Below are positions 31,715 to 40,328 of a DNA stretch of 64,000 bases, piece by piece (the first letter of the stretch is position 1; each line of letters starts with the position of its first letter). Source of the DNA: Paenibacillus sp. (GTDB taxonomy: Bacteria > Bacillota > Bacilli > Paenibacillales > Paenibacillaceae); NCBI GenBank assembly GCA_023512345.1, contig JAILZT010000013.1, positions 1 through 64,000 on the forward strand, written 5' to 3'. The position numbers and the translations under genes are program-made. The notes under the pieces were generated by a model. That model was not told where the DNA came from. It made no database searches and was given only the letters and a program-made list of their open reading frames with translations.

Positions 31715-32317
31715 ATGAGTGAATTTACTTCGGGACATTTATTGTTGGCAAATCACGAGGAAGCAGTTAGAAAGTATGCGATCCCAGGTTCAATTATTAA
31801 AGTACTAGACGAGAAATGGATCGCTTATTTAACTTCGGATGATAATTACTTAGAACAACTCGAAGGCCCAGATGTTATCTATCAATTATCTAAGGAAGCA
31901 CCGGTGTTAAACTTTTGTAATATAGGTGATCATTTTTGGGGTTATAGGATTTTTAATAATGGTCAAGAGGTAGCTTATTTGAGGATTTCGCATGAGTTGG
32001 AAGAAGAAATTATTATTAAGATTTTTGAAGAACGATACCCTGATAAAGATATATTGGAATTATATAGTGGAATTCATGAGGAGATTTCTCAAGAAGTCCT
32101 TGAAAACGGAATACTGGAAGATGAGATAGAACATTTATTTGATAAAAGTAATGTATCTGCATTTAAATTGTTTGATATATCTGATGAGCAAATAGAAAAA
32201 CTCAAATCTATCCTAAATGCAACTTATTATAAAGAGCATAAGAATTTATATCTATACGTTGAAGAATTTAAAGATATTATTGGCATCAGTGAAATGTCTT
32301 GGATTAGACAAGGGTGA
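31715..32317 (+). CDS. hypothetical protein, 200 aa
   Basis: The ATG at 31715 is preferred (AAAGGACG upstream) over one 42 bases earlier. The product is soluble and acidic, beginning MSEFTSGHLLLANHEEAVRK and containing GDHFWGYRIFNNGQEVAYLR near residue 70. I do not recognise the family. It is closely followed by the HIT gene. Confidence 0.78.
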   Translation: MSEFTSGHLLLANHEEAVRKYAIPGSIIKVLDEKWIAYLTSDDNYLEQLEGPDVIYQLSKEAPVLNFCNIGDHFWGYRIFNNGQEVAYLRISHELEEEIIIKIFEERYPDKDILELYSGIHEEISQEVLENGILEDEIEHLFDKSNVSAFKLFDISDEQIEKLKSILNATYYKEHKNLYLYVEEFKDIIGISEMSWIRQG

Positions 32318-32336
32318 TTAGAGGAGGATGATGTAC

Positions 32337-32780
32337 ATGGAATGCTTAGGATGTAGAATCGCTAATGGTATTGAAGGCAACTTGAATATTGTTTATGAAA
32401 ACGAACATATAACCTGTGTACTTGATATTGCTCCATTTAATGAAGGACATACTTTAATCCTACCGAAAAAGCATTATTGGGATGTCGAAGAGATGGATTC
32501 AGAGACAGCTTATGCTATTATGGATGCTTCGAAAAAACTTTCAATTGCCTTGAAGAGCTTGTTTAAACCTGATGGCCTCAGAATTTGTCAAGATGGAGGC
32601 AAATTTAATGACCTTACCCATTACCATATGCATCTCATTCCAAGGTACGAAAATGATGGATTTACCTGGGGGGAAGCATTGCACCCCCATGGTGCTGAAA
32701 AAAGGTTAAGTCAAACCAAAGAAAAGATTCTAAAGATATTAAGTGAAGAAAGAGAAGGACTCGATAAAGATAAGCACTAA
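32337..32780 (+). CDS. HIT-family protein, 147 aa
   Basis: The ATG at 32337 is chosen because GAGGAGG is nine bases upstream; an ATG at 32328 is too close. The HIT motif is HYHMHLIPR (about residues 99-107; HxHxH with the His triad), preceded by DIAPFNEGHTLILPKKHY and FKPDGLRICQDGGK. HIT proteins hydrolyse or transfer nucleotides from nucleoside phosphoramidates or dinucleotides. An early CLGCRI pair may bind zinc. Confidence 0.9.
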   Translation: MECLGCRIANGIEGNLNIVYENEHITCVLDIAPFNEGHTLILPKKHYWDVEEMDSETAYAIMDASKKLSIALKSLFKPDGLRICQDGGKFNDLTHYHMHLIPRYENDGFTWGEALHPHGAEKRLSQTKEKILKILSEEREGLDKDKH

Positions 32781-32942
32781 AAACTAAGGAGTCAATATAG
32801 ATACCCTGATAATTTTTTTGATGAGGAATCTAAAATAGATCCCTCATATGTATCTTATTATGCAAGTCAGTTGGTACAAATGTTAGATCAATCAAGTGAT
32901 GAAGTTAGACAAACAATAATGAAGGGCATATTCGGACAATAG
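32781..32942 (+). pseudogene. start-less fragment after the HIT gene
   Basis: In the same frame as the HIT gene, directly after its stop, a frame without start codon runs to a TAG at 32940-32942 and reads as a plausible protein end (YRYPDNFFDEESKIDPSYV, YYASQLVQMLDQSSDEVRQT). Probably the tail of another gene whose front has been lost. Family not recognised. Confidence 0.45.
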
Positions 32943-32998
32943 GAGGTCTCGAAGGAGTCTTGAGGGGGAAAGTAATGGCTTAAGAGAAGTAGGTTATT

Positions 32999-33280
32999 TT
33001 ATTTTTTATCACGATTAGTAATCTTATATGTATTACCTTCACTGTCATAGGTCACCCATTCACCAACAGGCTCGCCCATGTCAAAATACCCTGAACGTTT
33101 TATTGTTCCATTGGAACGATACCATTCCCAGTAGCCGTCCGGCTTATCCTCCATCATCTTTCCCTTTGACCATATTGTTTTTCCGTTTGCGTGGTACTTG
33201 ATCGTGTATCCGTCAACCACTTCCAGTTTCTTTTCCTTAACACCGTTTGGGTGTATTAAGTCACATTTTTCATTTTCCAT
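32999..33280 (-). CDS. YwqK/MORN-repeat protein, 93 aa
   Basis: The first gene on the minus strand, marking the end of the one-way region. ATG with GGAGGTAAGC upstream. It has MORN-like repeats: VDGYTIKYHANGKTIWSKG, DGYWEWYRSNGTIKRSGYF and GEWVTYDSEG. Proteins of this type are annotated as YwqK-family antitoxins, although MORN repeats are generic beta-hairpin modules. No partner toxin gene is seen beside it. Confidence 0.8.
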   Translation of the reverse strand: MENEKCDLIHPNGVKEKKLEVVDGYTIKYHANGKTIWSKGKMMEDKPDGYWEWYRSNGTIKRSGYFDMGEPVGEWVTYDSEGNTYKITNRDKK

Positions 33281-33396
33281 GGCTTACCTCCGATAATCAT
33301 TTTTTTTGTTAATAATATCATACTTAACTAAAGAAGCAGATATTAGATTCTATAAGTTAGTCAGCGGAGCATTCTTTTAAACGGGAGGAACGTACT

Positions 33397-33879
33397 GTGA
33401 AAAATAAATACCGGGCTGTTTTAATCTTACTGGTATTAAATGTATTCTGCGTTTTTGCAGTCGATGTTACTACTTTTAAGTATAGAAACGGGGGAGGGAT
33501 TTCAGGAAACGGGAATCCTGGTCTAATAGCATTGACTTTGGGATGGATATTATTATTGTTTTTATTATTACGCGTAGTTTTTATAGCTATTGAATACTTC
33601 AAAAAAGTATCTCATAAATTATCCAAAGTTATTATTCCCACAGGTTTGATTGTTATTTTAGCTTTAATGATATTGGCAGAAATTAGATTTATCAATTTAT
33701 TAGGTCACAATTTAAATGGATTTACAAATGACAAAGATTCTATAGTTTTTCGCTTTGGTTGGATCAACCAATATACAAATTCTTTGTTTTATAATGGGTA
33801 CATCTTGATTTTTGGGGTTGCGCTGGCATTACTTTTGTCTTGGATTATGGCTAGAATTTTGGCAAGAAAGATCTCTTAA
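33397..33879 (+). CDS. membrane protein, 160 aa
   Basis: A GTG at 33397 follows GGGAGGAACG. Four hydrophobic segments (about residues 6-22, 45-66, 78-96 and 132-154) with a loop rich in Gly/Asn after the first. No family recognised. It converges on the minus-strand gene at 33876 and the two stop regions overlap by 4 bases. Confidence 0.75.
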   Translation: MKNKYRAVLILLVLNVFCVFAVDVTTFKYRNGGGISGNGNPGLIALTLGWILLLFLLLRVVFIAIEYFKKVSHKLSKVIIPTGLIVILALMILAEIRFINLLGHNLNGFTNDKDSIVFRFGWINQYTNSLFYNGYILIFGVALALLLSWIMARILARKIS

Positions 33880-34106
33880 AATCGACTAACTATGAAGAAA
33901 ATAAAAAATAAAGGGATTGCAATCATGCCTATTAATGAAGTCACTTTTGTATAACGAATTGCACTGTCAGATATTTCAGGTTCTTCTTTGTACATCCACC
34001 GTTTGCCCCATAATAAACTATCTTCTGGACAATAATAACTCCAAATCAGTATCCCATATAACGGTATTATAAAAAGCAATCCTATAAAAATATCGAACAT
34101 GTCCAT
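33876..34106 (-). CDS. small membrane protein, 76 aa
   Basis: ATG with AGGGGGGAATGG upstream. Two hydrophobic segments (about residues 5-24 and 53-74) with a soluble loop YYCPEDSLLWGKRWMYKEEP. Typical of Paenibacillus small membrane proteins of unknown role. Convergent with and overlapping the preceding gene by 4 bases. Confidence 0.75.
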   Translation of the reverse strand: MDMFDIFIGLLFIIPLYGILIWSYYCPEDSLLWGKRWMYKEEPEISDSAIRYTKVTSLIGMIAIPLFFIFFIVSRF

Positions 34107-34234
34107 TCCCCCCTATAAATTCACTCTTATACAAGATTCAATGAAATTCCCAAAATTCCTTGTACGTTATCTTATGGCTTTCCGATAATATAAATGATCT
34201 AGATAGTGAGATAGTGAAGTAAGGGGGAAAAGGA

Positions 34235-34576
34235 ATGATGAGGCATTTAATTATCATAATGGTCTCTATAACTTTATTAACAGGTTGCTCTCTATTTACA
34301 GGAGGAAAAACATCCAGCAGCTATCCCTATGCCGTTGCTTGGAATGACATCCTTTATGGACTTTCTACAGCGGAGATTCCCCTCCAAGACATCGGTAAGG
34401 AGATTGGAAAGATTAAACGTATTAAAATGCCGATGCCGAAGAGGAACGGAGATTCAAATGATAGTCCCGTTGGAAGCCTATTATTTGAAGTTAAAGGGAC
34501 AGACGCTGAGGAAGTAATAGCGGTTAAGGTAAATGATAAGTATTTCAGAGCTACCAAGCTGGGGCCATTGGAATAA
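34235..34576 (+). CDS. lipoprotein, 113 aa
   Basis: ATG at 34235 after AAGGGGGAAAAGG. A lipoprotein signal ends in LLTGC (Cys at position 18). The mature part has no recognised domain. Lipobox and ribosome site make this a confident gene of unknown role. Confidence 0.78.
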   Translation: MMRHLIIIMVSITLLTGCSLFTGGKTSSSYPYAVAWNDILYGLSTAEIPLQDIGKEIGKIKRIKMPMPKRNGDSNDSPVGSLLFEVKGTDAEEVIAVKVNDKYFRATKLGPLE

Positions 34577-34593
34577 GATAAATCACCTTTAGA

Positions 34594-34740
34594 TCATTGA
34601 GGCTTTTTGATGAAAAAAGACAATACAACATTAATCAACGCTAAGACCAAACCGATTTGAAATACCAGTGATGATCCCGATGCGGTAGCTTCTGTCAGTT
34701 CATTCCCGGTTGTTGATAAGTAATTATTCTGTTCTGCCCA
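34594..34740 (-). pseudogene. transporter C-terminus remnant
   Basis: A minus-strand frame of 49 codons, with a stop just upstream and no start, contains SSLVFQIGLVLALINVVLSF, a typical last membrane segment of a transporter (MFS-like), then KKPQ and stop. The rest of the 34577-34892 gap shows no gene. Confidence 0.35.
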
Positions 34741-34892
34741 TTTTCAGTAGGTCAAGCATTTTTTAAATGTTTCAATACGCCTGGGCAAAATTAAAGACCG
34801 CATAAATCGGAATTTCTTCCGGATCTAGCGGTCCTATGTAAAACCATCGGTATGTGGTCTATCTGTATCTGAATAGGAGTGTTAAGTAGTAC

Positions 34893-35078
34893 TTAATGGT
34901 ATTTAACGGACTTGATACGAGCCTCTTCTTCATAAGTAAGCTGGTTCCGGGATTGTGGGGTGTGCACATGACGCTCAACGGCGTATTCGATCCTCCGGTA
35001 GTCTTCTTCTCCTGAGGCCATCCACGGCTCCCAAATTCCGGTTACCCAATTTTTAAGTTCTTTCAGTCCTGCTAGCAT
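34893..35078 (-). CDS. small hypothetical protein, 61 aa
   Basis: The only strong point is an excellent AAGGAGGC ribosome site eight bases before the ATG. The peptide is soluble, with two Trp-containing segments (LKNWVTGIWEPWMASGEE) and a basic C-terminus. Family not recognised; similar short proteins are common in Paenibacillus. Confidence 0.65.
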   Translation of the reverse strand: MLAGLKELKNWVTGIWEPWMASGEEDYRRIEYAVERHVHTPQSRNQLTYEEEARIKSVKYH

Positions 35079-35276
35079 GTTTTTCAGCCTCCTTGGGCGA
35101 TAAATCTATAGGAATACAGCATCTTTGGTTACGCTTTCATTATACCATGAATACCCTGTTTGAAAAGGTGTGTCCGTGGGAAAAACACAAAATTTACAAA
35201 TAAGTTTGCGTCTTTAAAGGGTTTTGTGTTTGGTAAGGAGAGTAGTGTCTTTATGGGGGAGACAGTGATGCGATGT

Positions 35277-35309
35277 TGTATAATAATCAAATAATTCTTG
35301 GGGATACTA
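35277..35309 (+). promoter_or_regulatory. possible sigma-G-type promoter of the ger operon
   Basis: TGTATA (35277-35282) fits the sigma-G -35 pattern and GATACTA (35303-35309) is one base from the -10 pattern, but the spacing of 20 is longer than the usual 17-18. Offered because ger operons are normally transcribed in the forespore by sigma-G. Confidence 0.3.
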
Positions 35310-35343
35310 AATTTACTAATGTGTAAGAGAGGGGTCAACCTTG

Positions 35344-36765
35344 ATGAAACAGACTCCAGATGTAACTCTTAATTTCAAACATATTTTTCAGCAGTTCGAT
35401 AACTGTTCAGATTTAGTACATCGGACATTCCCGGAAATACATACCGATATTTTGTACTTTCCCGATATTGCAGACCCTGTTGCAATTACAAGCAGAATTT
35501 TAGAACCATTCGCTAACATTCAGCTTCAAGAGATAGATCAATTATTCAAACAATCTCAATTTGTTGAGGTCCTGCATTCAAAAGAAGCTGTTGTAGGCAT
35601 TTTAGAGGGGAATGCTGCTGTCTTTCACCAGGGAAAGGTCTATCTAATTGATGTTTACGGTCCAAAAGAGCGTAATGTCGAAGTATCTACAACTGAAACT
35701 GTAATTACAGGTCCTCATGATGCCTTTGTTGAGACTTTAGGGACTAACCTTGCTTTAATTCGCCAAAGATTGAAGAGCTCACATCTAAAAGTTATTGAGC
35801 TGTCGGTTGGAGAGGTTTCAAAAAGCAGGGTATATATCCTCTATATTGATGGTATAGCTAACATGAATTTCGTAAAAGAATTGGAACATCGCATTCAGGC
35901 AATTGAGATCTCTTCGGTAAATGATGGCGGAATGCTTGCTCAATTAATAGAAGATAACCCCTATTCGGTTTTCCCTCAATTTCTGACGACCGAACGTCCC
36001 GATTCTGCTGTGTCCAAGTTAGTGGGCGGCCGAATTATAACGCTTATTGAGAACAGCCCTACAGCCATTAGCAGTCCTGCTTCATTTTTTGATTTTTTCT
36101 CCTCTCCGGATGATTACTATCAGCGTTGGGCCTTAGGCAGCGCACTGCGATTGTTAAGATTTTTAGCCTTACTCATAGCAATAACTTTTACGGCCATGTA
36201 TGTGTCTGTGACCACCTTTCATTATGAGATGATTCCGGAATCCTTGCTTGAGACCTTAGTTGAATCCCGGAACAAGGTGCCTTTCCCGCCCGTGTACGAG
36301 GCCTTGCTTATGGAAACCATGATTGAATTATTACGAGAGGCCGGAGCACGTCTTCCTTCCAAAATCGCACAAACCATCGGTATAGTAGGCGGTATTGTCA
36401 TTGGACAAGCTGCTGTTCAAGCGGGTCTGACTAGTAATGTTCTTATTATTGCTGTAGCCTCTTCGACAATTGCCTCTTTTGTAATACCCAGTTACATCAT
36501 GAGCGCGTCTCTTCGGTTAATGCGTTTTGGTCTGATTATTATGGCCGGAATTTGGGGCAATATGGGGTTAGTTATGGGTGTGGCTCTAATCATCATTCAC
36601 GTCTCCGGTCTAACGAGTCTAAAAGCCCCTTATGTGATTCCTGTTGCACCCATGATAGGGAAGTCATGGAAAGATGTTTTCATTAGGGCTCCCTTTTCAA
36701 TGCTTAAAAATCGCCCTTATCAGACAAAGTCACCAAATAAGGCAAGGCAAAAAATTCGGAAATAG
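35344..36765 (+). CDS. GerA-family spore germination receptor subunit A, 473 aa
   Basis: ATG at 35344 with GAGAGGGG nine bases upstream. A soluble N-terminal domain of about 260 residues is followed by at least four membrane segments beginning near LLRFLALLIAITFTAMYVSV. The family signature VPFPPVYEALLMETMIELL with the following REAGARLP (about residues 317-345) and GGIVIGQAAVQAG are present. GerA-type subunits sit in the inner spore membrane and form, with the B and C subunits, the nutrient receptor that triggers germination. First gene of a three-gene operon. Confidence 0.95.
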   Translation: MKQTPDVTLNFKHIFQQFDNCSDLVHRTFPEIHTDILYFPDIADPVAITSRILEPFANIQLQEIDQLFKQSQFVEVLHSKEAVVGILEGNAAVFHQGKVYLIDVYGPKERNVEVSTTETVITGPHDAFVETLGTNLALIRQRLKSSHLKVIELSVGEVSKSRVYILYIDGIANMNFVKELEHRIQAIEISSVNDGGMLAQLIEDNPYSVFPQFLTTERPDSAVSKLVGGRIITLIENSPTAISSPASFFDFFSSPDDYYQRWALGSALRLLRFLALLIAITFTAMYVSVTTFHYEMIPESLLETLVESRNKVPFPPVYEALLMETMIELLREAGARLPSKIAQTIGIVGGIVIGQAAVQAGLTSNVLIIAVASSTIASFVIPSYIMSASLRLMRFGLIIMAGIWGNMGLVMGVALIIIHVSGLTSLKAPYVIPVAPMIGKSWKDVFIRAPFSMLKNRPYQTKSPNKARQKIRK

Positions 36766-36776
36766 GATGATTCCCT

Positions 36777-37865
36777 ATGAATGGAAATGAGAAATTAAGT
36801 CCGTTTCATATTACTGTATTGGTATTTATGTCTCAGATAGGCATTGTTGTATTTACTTTGCCGCGAACACTGGCTGATTATTTTGGTACCAATGGTTGGA
36901 TTTTTTTATTCATTTGCCTGGTAATTAGTACATTCAATATATATTTGATTTCTGTGGTATACCGGCTGGGAAAAGGCAGATCAGTCTTTGTAATTCTCGA
37001 AAGGTCTATCTCGAAGGTAGTGCTTTATCCTATGTATACAGGGATGGCATTGGTATGGATAATATTTGGATGTTTGATTGGCAAAAAGTATGTGCTTTTA
37101 TTTCAAATAATTGCTTTTCCTACAACCAACCCCATGGGAATCAAGGTGCTTATAGATGTTCTTGCCTACCTATTGCTTATTAAAGGAATTTATAATATTT
37201 CCAAAGCAACTACGATTTTCTTTTGGCTAACGCTTTGGATGTACCCTTTATTATTTGCGTTTTTACCTGATTTTGATTGGATACGTTTAACCCCTTTTAT
37301 ATTTAAGGGAGGCCATGATATGGTCAAAGGCGGAATCGAGGTTTTTGCAGCATTTCTTGGTTATGAGCTTTCTATTTATTTTTTTCCTTACATGGATCAA
37401 ACAAAGAAGCCGATAAAAGCTATTTATTTAGGTAATGCATTACTAACCTTTTTGTATCTTTGCTTTTGCTTGATCTGTTTTGGTTTATTCAGCTTAAATC
37501 AACTGAAAAAGTTGTTATTTCCCTTACTTGATTTGCAAGCCCTCCTTCGCTTTCCATTCATTGAACGGCTTGAAAATCTCTTATTTGGATTTTTCTTATT
37601 TCTCGTCCTGATTACATTAGTAATGTATTTTTGGGCGGCACAGGAAGCGATATTAAGGATAACTCTAAAAGCAAAATCTCATCTATTTGTTTTCATAATG
37701 ATTACTGCAGCCTATGGTGTTGCATACATTCCCAAAACTATAGACCAAGTAAATGTCTGGATCACGTATCTCGGATATGCAGTAACAGGTATTGGTTTTG
37801 GTATTCCACTCCTAGCCATACTTGTGCTGCTTATTCAGGGGAAAGGAGAGGAATCCCATGCCTAG
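36777..37865 (+). CDS. GerB-family germination receptor permease subunit, 362 aa
   Basis: ATG at 36777 after AGGATGA, 11 bases after the A subunit. About ten membrane segments, with the endospore-germination permease (APC superfamily) start LSPFHITVLVFMSQIG and TLPRTLADYFG. In characterised receptors the B subunit carries the germinant pocket. The germinant is not predictable from sequence. Overlaps the C subunit gene by 8 bases. Confidence 0.94.
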   Translation: MNGNEKLSPFHITVLVFMSQIGIVVFTLPRTLADYFGTNGWIFLFICLVISTFNIYLISVVYRLGKGRSVFVILERSISKVVLYPMYTGMALVWIIFGCLIGKKYVLLFQIIAFPTTNPMGIKVLIDVLAYLLLIKGIYNISKATTIFFWLTLWMYPLLFAFLPDFDWIRLTPFIFKGGHDMVKGGIEVFAAFLGYELSIYFFPYMDQTKKPIKAIYLGNALLTFLYLCFCLICFGLFSLNQLKKLLFPLLDLQALLRFPFIERLENLLFGFFLFLVLITLVMYFWAAQEAILRITLKAKSHLFVFIMITAAYGVAYIPKTIDQVNVWITYLGYAVTGIGFGIPLLAILVLLIQGKGEESHA

Positions 37866-38955
37866 ATTAGTAGCGGCTATTATTATAATGTGCATGCTAA
37901 CAGGTTGCGGTAATGACCAAAGAATACTGGAAGACCTGGGTCTGATTCAGACCGCAAGCTATGATTTAGAGGAGAATAATAAACTCAGGGTGGCCATCAG
38001 CATGCCAGTTTCAGCACCTGACTCGGAAATCAAAAAGATGGTGTTGACGGGCGTAACGGATAGCAGTAAAGAATCAAGACTTCTATTCTCCAATCAAACC
38101 GAACTTATAGTGGTCAGCGGCCAGTTGAGAAATACATTATATGGCTTAAATCTGGCCAAGGCAGGAATCCGAAAATATATAGATACGTTATTACGTGATC
38201 CTTCCATAGCGCTTGGAGTTAAAGTCACGATCATCAATGGGAAAGCCAGCGAGATTCTGTCTAAAACATATAAACAACACGCTGATACAGGACAGTATAT
38301 CAACGGTATGCTCGAGAAAATGACCAACGAGAATGGCATCCCAGTAAGTACACTGCACAAATTTACCCGAGATTATTTTGATGACGGAATAGATCCAATA
38401 GCTCCTATTGTAAAAGACGTGGGGAATAACGTAGAAGTCGATGGGATTGCTTTGTTCCAGGACGATCGTTATATCATGAAAATCCCTGCGAAAAAGGGGA
38501 TGATATTTACTCTTTTCAAAAAAAATATTAAACAAGGGGAAACGCTCCTTAAACTAGGAAACAACAACAATTCAAAAGAGATCGTCATGTTAAGTTCTAT
38601 TTTAAGTAAACGCAAGGTAAAGGTGCATCATTTGGCAGGAAACCGATTCAGCGTCGACATCAATGTTGCAGTACGAGGCTCGATACTGGAATATACCGGT
38701 CAATCTAATCTTGTTAAGAAGGAACAGCGCCACAAATTGGAAGATAAAATTTCCAATTATATCTCCGCCCAAGGTGAGCAGATGATTAGAGACATGCAGA
38801 AGAATAAGGTGGACAGTCTGGGAATTGGGCAATATGTAAGAAACAGTCTATCCTACAGCAAGTGGAAAAGTCTCAATTGGCGTGATGTTTACCCTCAGGT
38901 TGAAATTAATTGCCATACCAAGGTGCTTATTAGAAATTACGGGAAATACAGTTAA
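37858..38955 (+). CDS. GerC-family germination receptor lipoprotein, 365 aa
   Basis: The ATG at 37858 (GGAGAGG upstream) is chosen over one 36 bases earlier because it gives a clean lipoprotein signal ending LTGC with Cys17. The body matches Ger(x)C: GLIQTASYDLEENNKLRV and the C-terminal IRDMQKNKVDSLGIGQYVR, KWKSLNWRDVYPQVEI. The C subunit is anchored on the outer face of the inner spore membrane. It ends one base before a convergent gene. Confidence 0.94.
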   Translation: MPRLVAAIIIMCMLTGCGNDQRILEDLGLIQTASYDLEENNKLRVAISMPVSAPDSEIKKMVLTGVTDSSKESRLLFSNQTELIVVSGQLRNTLYGLNLAKAGIRKYIDTLLRDPSIALGVKVTIINGKASEILSKTYKQHADTGQYINGMLEKMTNENGIPVSTLHKFTRDYFDDGIDPIAPIVKDVGNNVEVDGIALFQDDRYIMKIPAKKGMIFTLFKKNIKQGETLLKLGNNNNSKEIVMLSSILSKRKVKVHHLAGNRFSVDINVAVRGSILEYTGQSNLVKKEQRHKLEDKISNYISAQGEQMIRDMQKNKVDSLGIGQYVRNSLSYSKWKSLNWRDVYPQVEINCHTKVLIRNYGKYS

Positions 38956-38956
38956 G

Positions 38957-39919
38957 CTAGATGTTGATCGGTCTGGCGGAATTGACTAGTAATGGCAGGA
39001 TATATTGACGGAACACATCAAGTGAGGTGTTCCTTTTTTTATTGTCTGATGTGATTACCACCACCAATTCATAGGAAGGAACTACAACAATATATTGGCC
39101 GCCGAAGCCAAGTGCCATGTGAAAAGGGACCTGGGTAGGTGGATTACTTTCATTAGAAAAAGAAGATATCCACCAGTGCCAGCCGTAAAATCCCTTGTAA
39201 GGCTTGTCCGCCTCAAGTTGTGGAGTGGTTGAACGCTCAATCGTGGCCGGAAGAAGGAGTTGCCGGCCCTCCCAATTTCCTTCCTGTAGGTAAAGAAGGC
39301 CGAGTTTTGCCATATCCTTTGGTTTCAGATGTAACCCGAAGCCTCCGGTATGTATTCCTTGCGGGTCCATCTCCCACCTATAAGCTGTGATACCAAGGTA
39401 CTTGAACAGCTGCTGCTCAGCAAATTTGGCTACAGATTGTCCAGAAGCTTGCCGCAAAATTGCCGCTAAAAGCTGGGAGCAACCGGAATTGTAGACCATC
39501 CTTGTTCCCGGAGGATCAGAAAGCGGTTGTGAGAGGACAAACTGCACCCAGTCCGCACTCTTCGTCATCGTTGGAAATGAATTCAGTCCACCAAATTCAT
39601 TCCAATGGAAGCCAGCGGACAACGTTAACAAGTGGGCGATGGTGATCTCACGTTTTCGGGTATCGTTATCTTCGCTGAGCTGCGGAAAAAATTCGATAAT
39701 CGGCGTGTCTGGATGCGGAATAATCTGTTGATCTATAGCAATACAGACCAATGCGGAAAGCATGCTTTTGGTGCAGGAATTTATTTTACCGAGTTGACTT
39801 GCAAGCATAGGCTTACGATAATACTCTACTATCGTAGTTCCCTTGTGAACGACCAGACAGCTGCGAACATTTAGCTCGATAAGACTTGGTATGAGCGGTT
39901 GTAGATTTAACGTGTTCAA
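38957..39919 (-). CDS. beta-lactamase-family serine hydrolase, 320 aa
   Basis: A TTG start at 39919 is supported by AAGGAGGGG. Motifs: NSCTKS (SxxK, about residues 46-51) and YNSGCSQ (YxN, about residue 144), with GFGGQYIVVVPS at the C-terminus. No signal peptide. It is a paralogue of the array gene at 21796-22788. The terminator of the ger operon is embedded in its 3' coding region. Confidence 0.88.
   Translation of the reverse strand: MNTLNLQPLIPSLIELNVRSCLVVHKGTTIVEYYRKPMLASQLGKINSCTKSMLSALVCIAIDQQIIPHPDTPIIEFFPQLSEDNDTRKREITIAHLLTLSAGFHWNEFGGLNSFPTMTKSADWVQFVLSQPLSDPPGTRMVYNSGCSQLLAAILRQASGQSVAKFAEQQLFKYLGITAYRWEMDPQGIHTGGFGLHLKPKDMAKLGLLYLQEGNWEGRQLLLPATIERSTTPQLEADKPYKGFYGWHWWISSFSNESNPPTQVPFHMALGFGGQYIVVVPSYELVVVITSDNKKRNTSLDVFRQYILPLLVNSARPINI
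39010..39040 (+). terminator. terminator of the ger operon, inside the convergent gene
   Basis: GGAACAC pairs with GTGTTCC around a 10-base loop followed by seven T. It lies within the last 30 codons of the minus-strand serine hydrolase, so one sequence both codes for protein and ends the opposing transcript. Confidence 0.75.
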
Positions 39920-40037
39920 GTCGTCCCCTCCTTAGTACTTAATTACATTATAAACTCAATCACAATAGGTTATTCGATTCATAAGTTCTTCACAACTTTG
40001 AGTTATGCTGAATCCATAAGAACCAAGGAGGAGAATA

Positions 40038-40259
40038 ATGATGAAAAAACTATGGTTGGGTCTAGCGGCATTGGTGTTGGTAATGGGAATGGGTACAAGT
40101 GTATATGCGGCGGCTATCGATAAAGAGGACAGCTTTTTCGAGAAAATGCTTCCCTTCGCGAAGCAAATGCACCCTGATTTAACGGATACTCAAATCAAGG
40201 ATATGATAGACAACTGCCATTCAGATTCCAAGAACCGCGGCGGCATGATGAATTTCTAA
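40038..40259 (+). CDS. small secreted protein, 73 aa
   Basis: ATG at 40038 after AAGGAGGAG. A signal peptide (about residues 1-26, ending VYAAA) precedes a short acidic mature part containing MHPDLTDTQIKDMIDNCH. No family recognised. A strong terminator follows at once. It sits just before a two-component system and may be its target or signal, which is inference only. Confidence 0.8.
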   Translation: MMKKLWLGLAALVLVMGMGTSVYAAAIDKEDSFFEKMLPFAKQMHPDLTDTQIKDMIDNCHSDSKNRGGMMNF

Positions 40260-40272
40260 AGAAAGCTTGATA

Positions 40273-40309
40273 AGATAGACCTCAAGGCAGTTTTGAGGTC
40301 TATCTTTTT
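40273..40309 (+). terminator. strong rho-independent terminator
   Basis: AGATAGACCTCAA pairs perfectly with TTGAGGTCTATCT around a 7-base loop, followed by a T run to 40309. It ends the small secreted protein's transcript, 20 bases before the regulator gene. Confidence 0.9.
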
Positions 40310-40328
40310 GCATGGAAGGGATGATGGA

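Noticed and set aside
32999..33280. Toxin-antitoxin locus
   Set aside because: Only a YwqK/MORN-type gene is present; neither neighbour resembles a toxin.
35129..35338. Minus-strand frame before the ger operon
   Set aside because: No ribosome site and no protein-like composition; it covers the ger promoter region.
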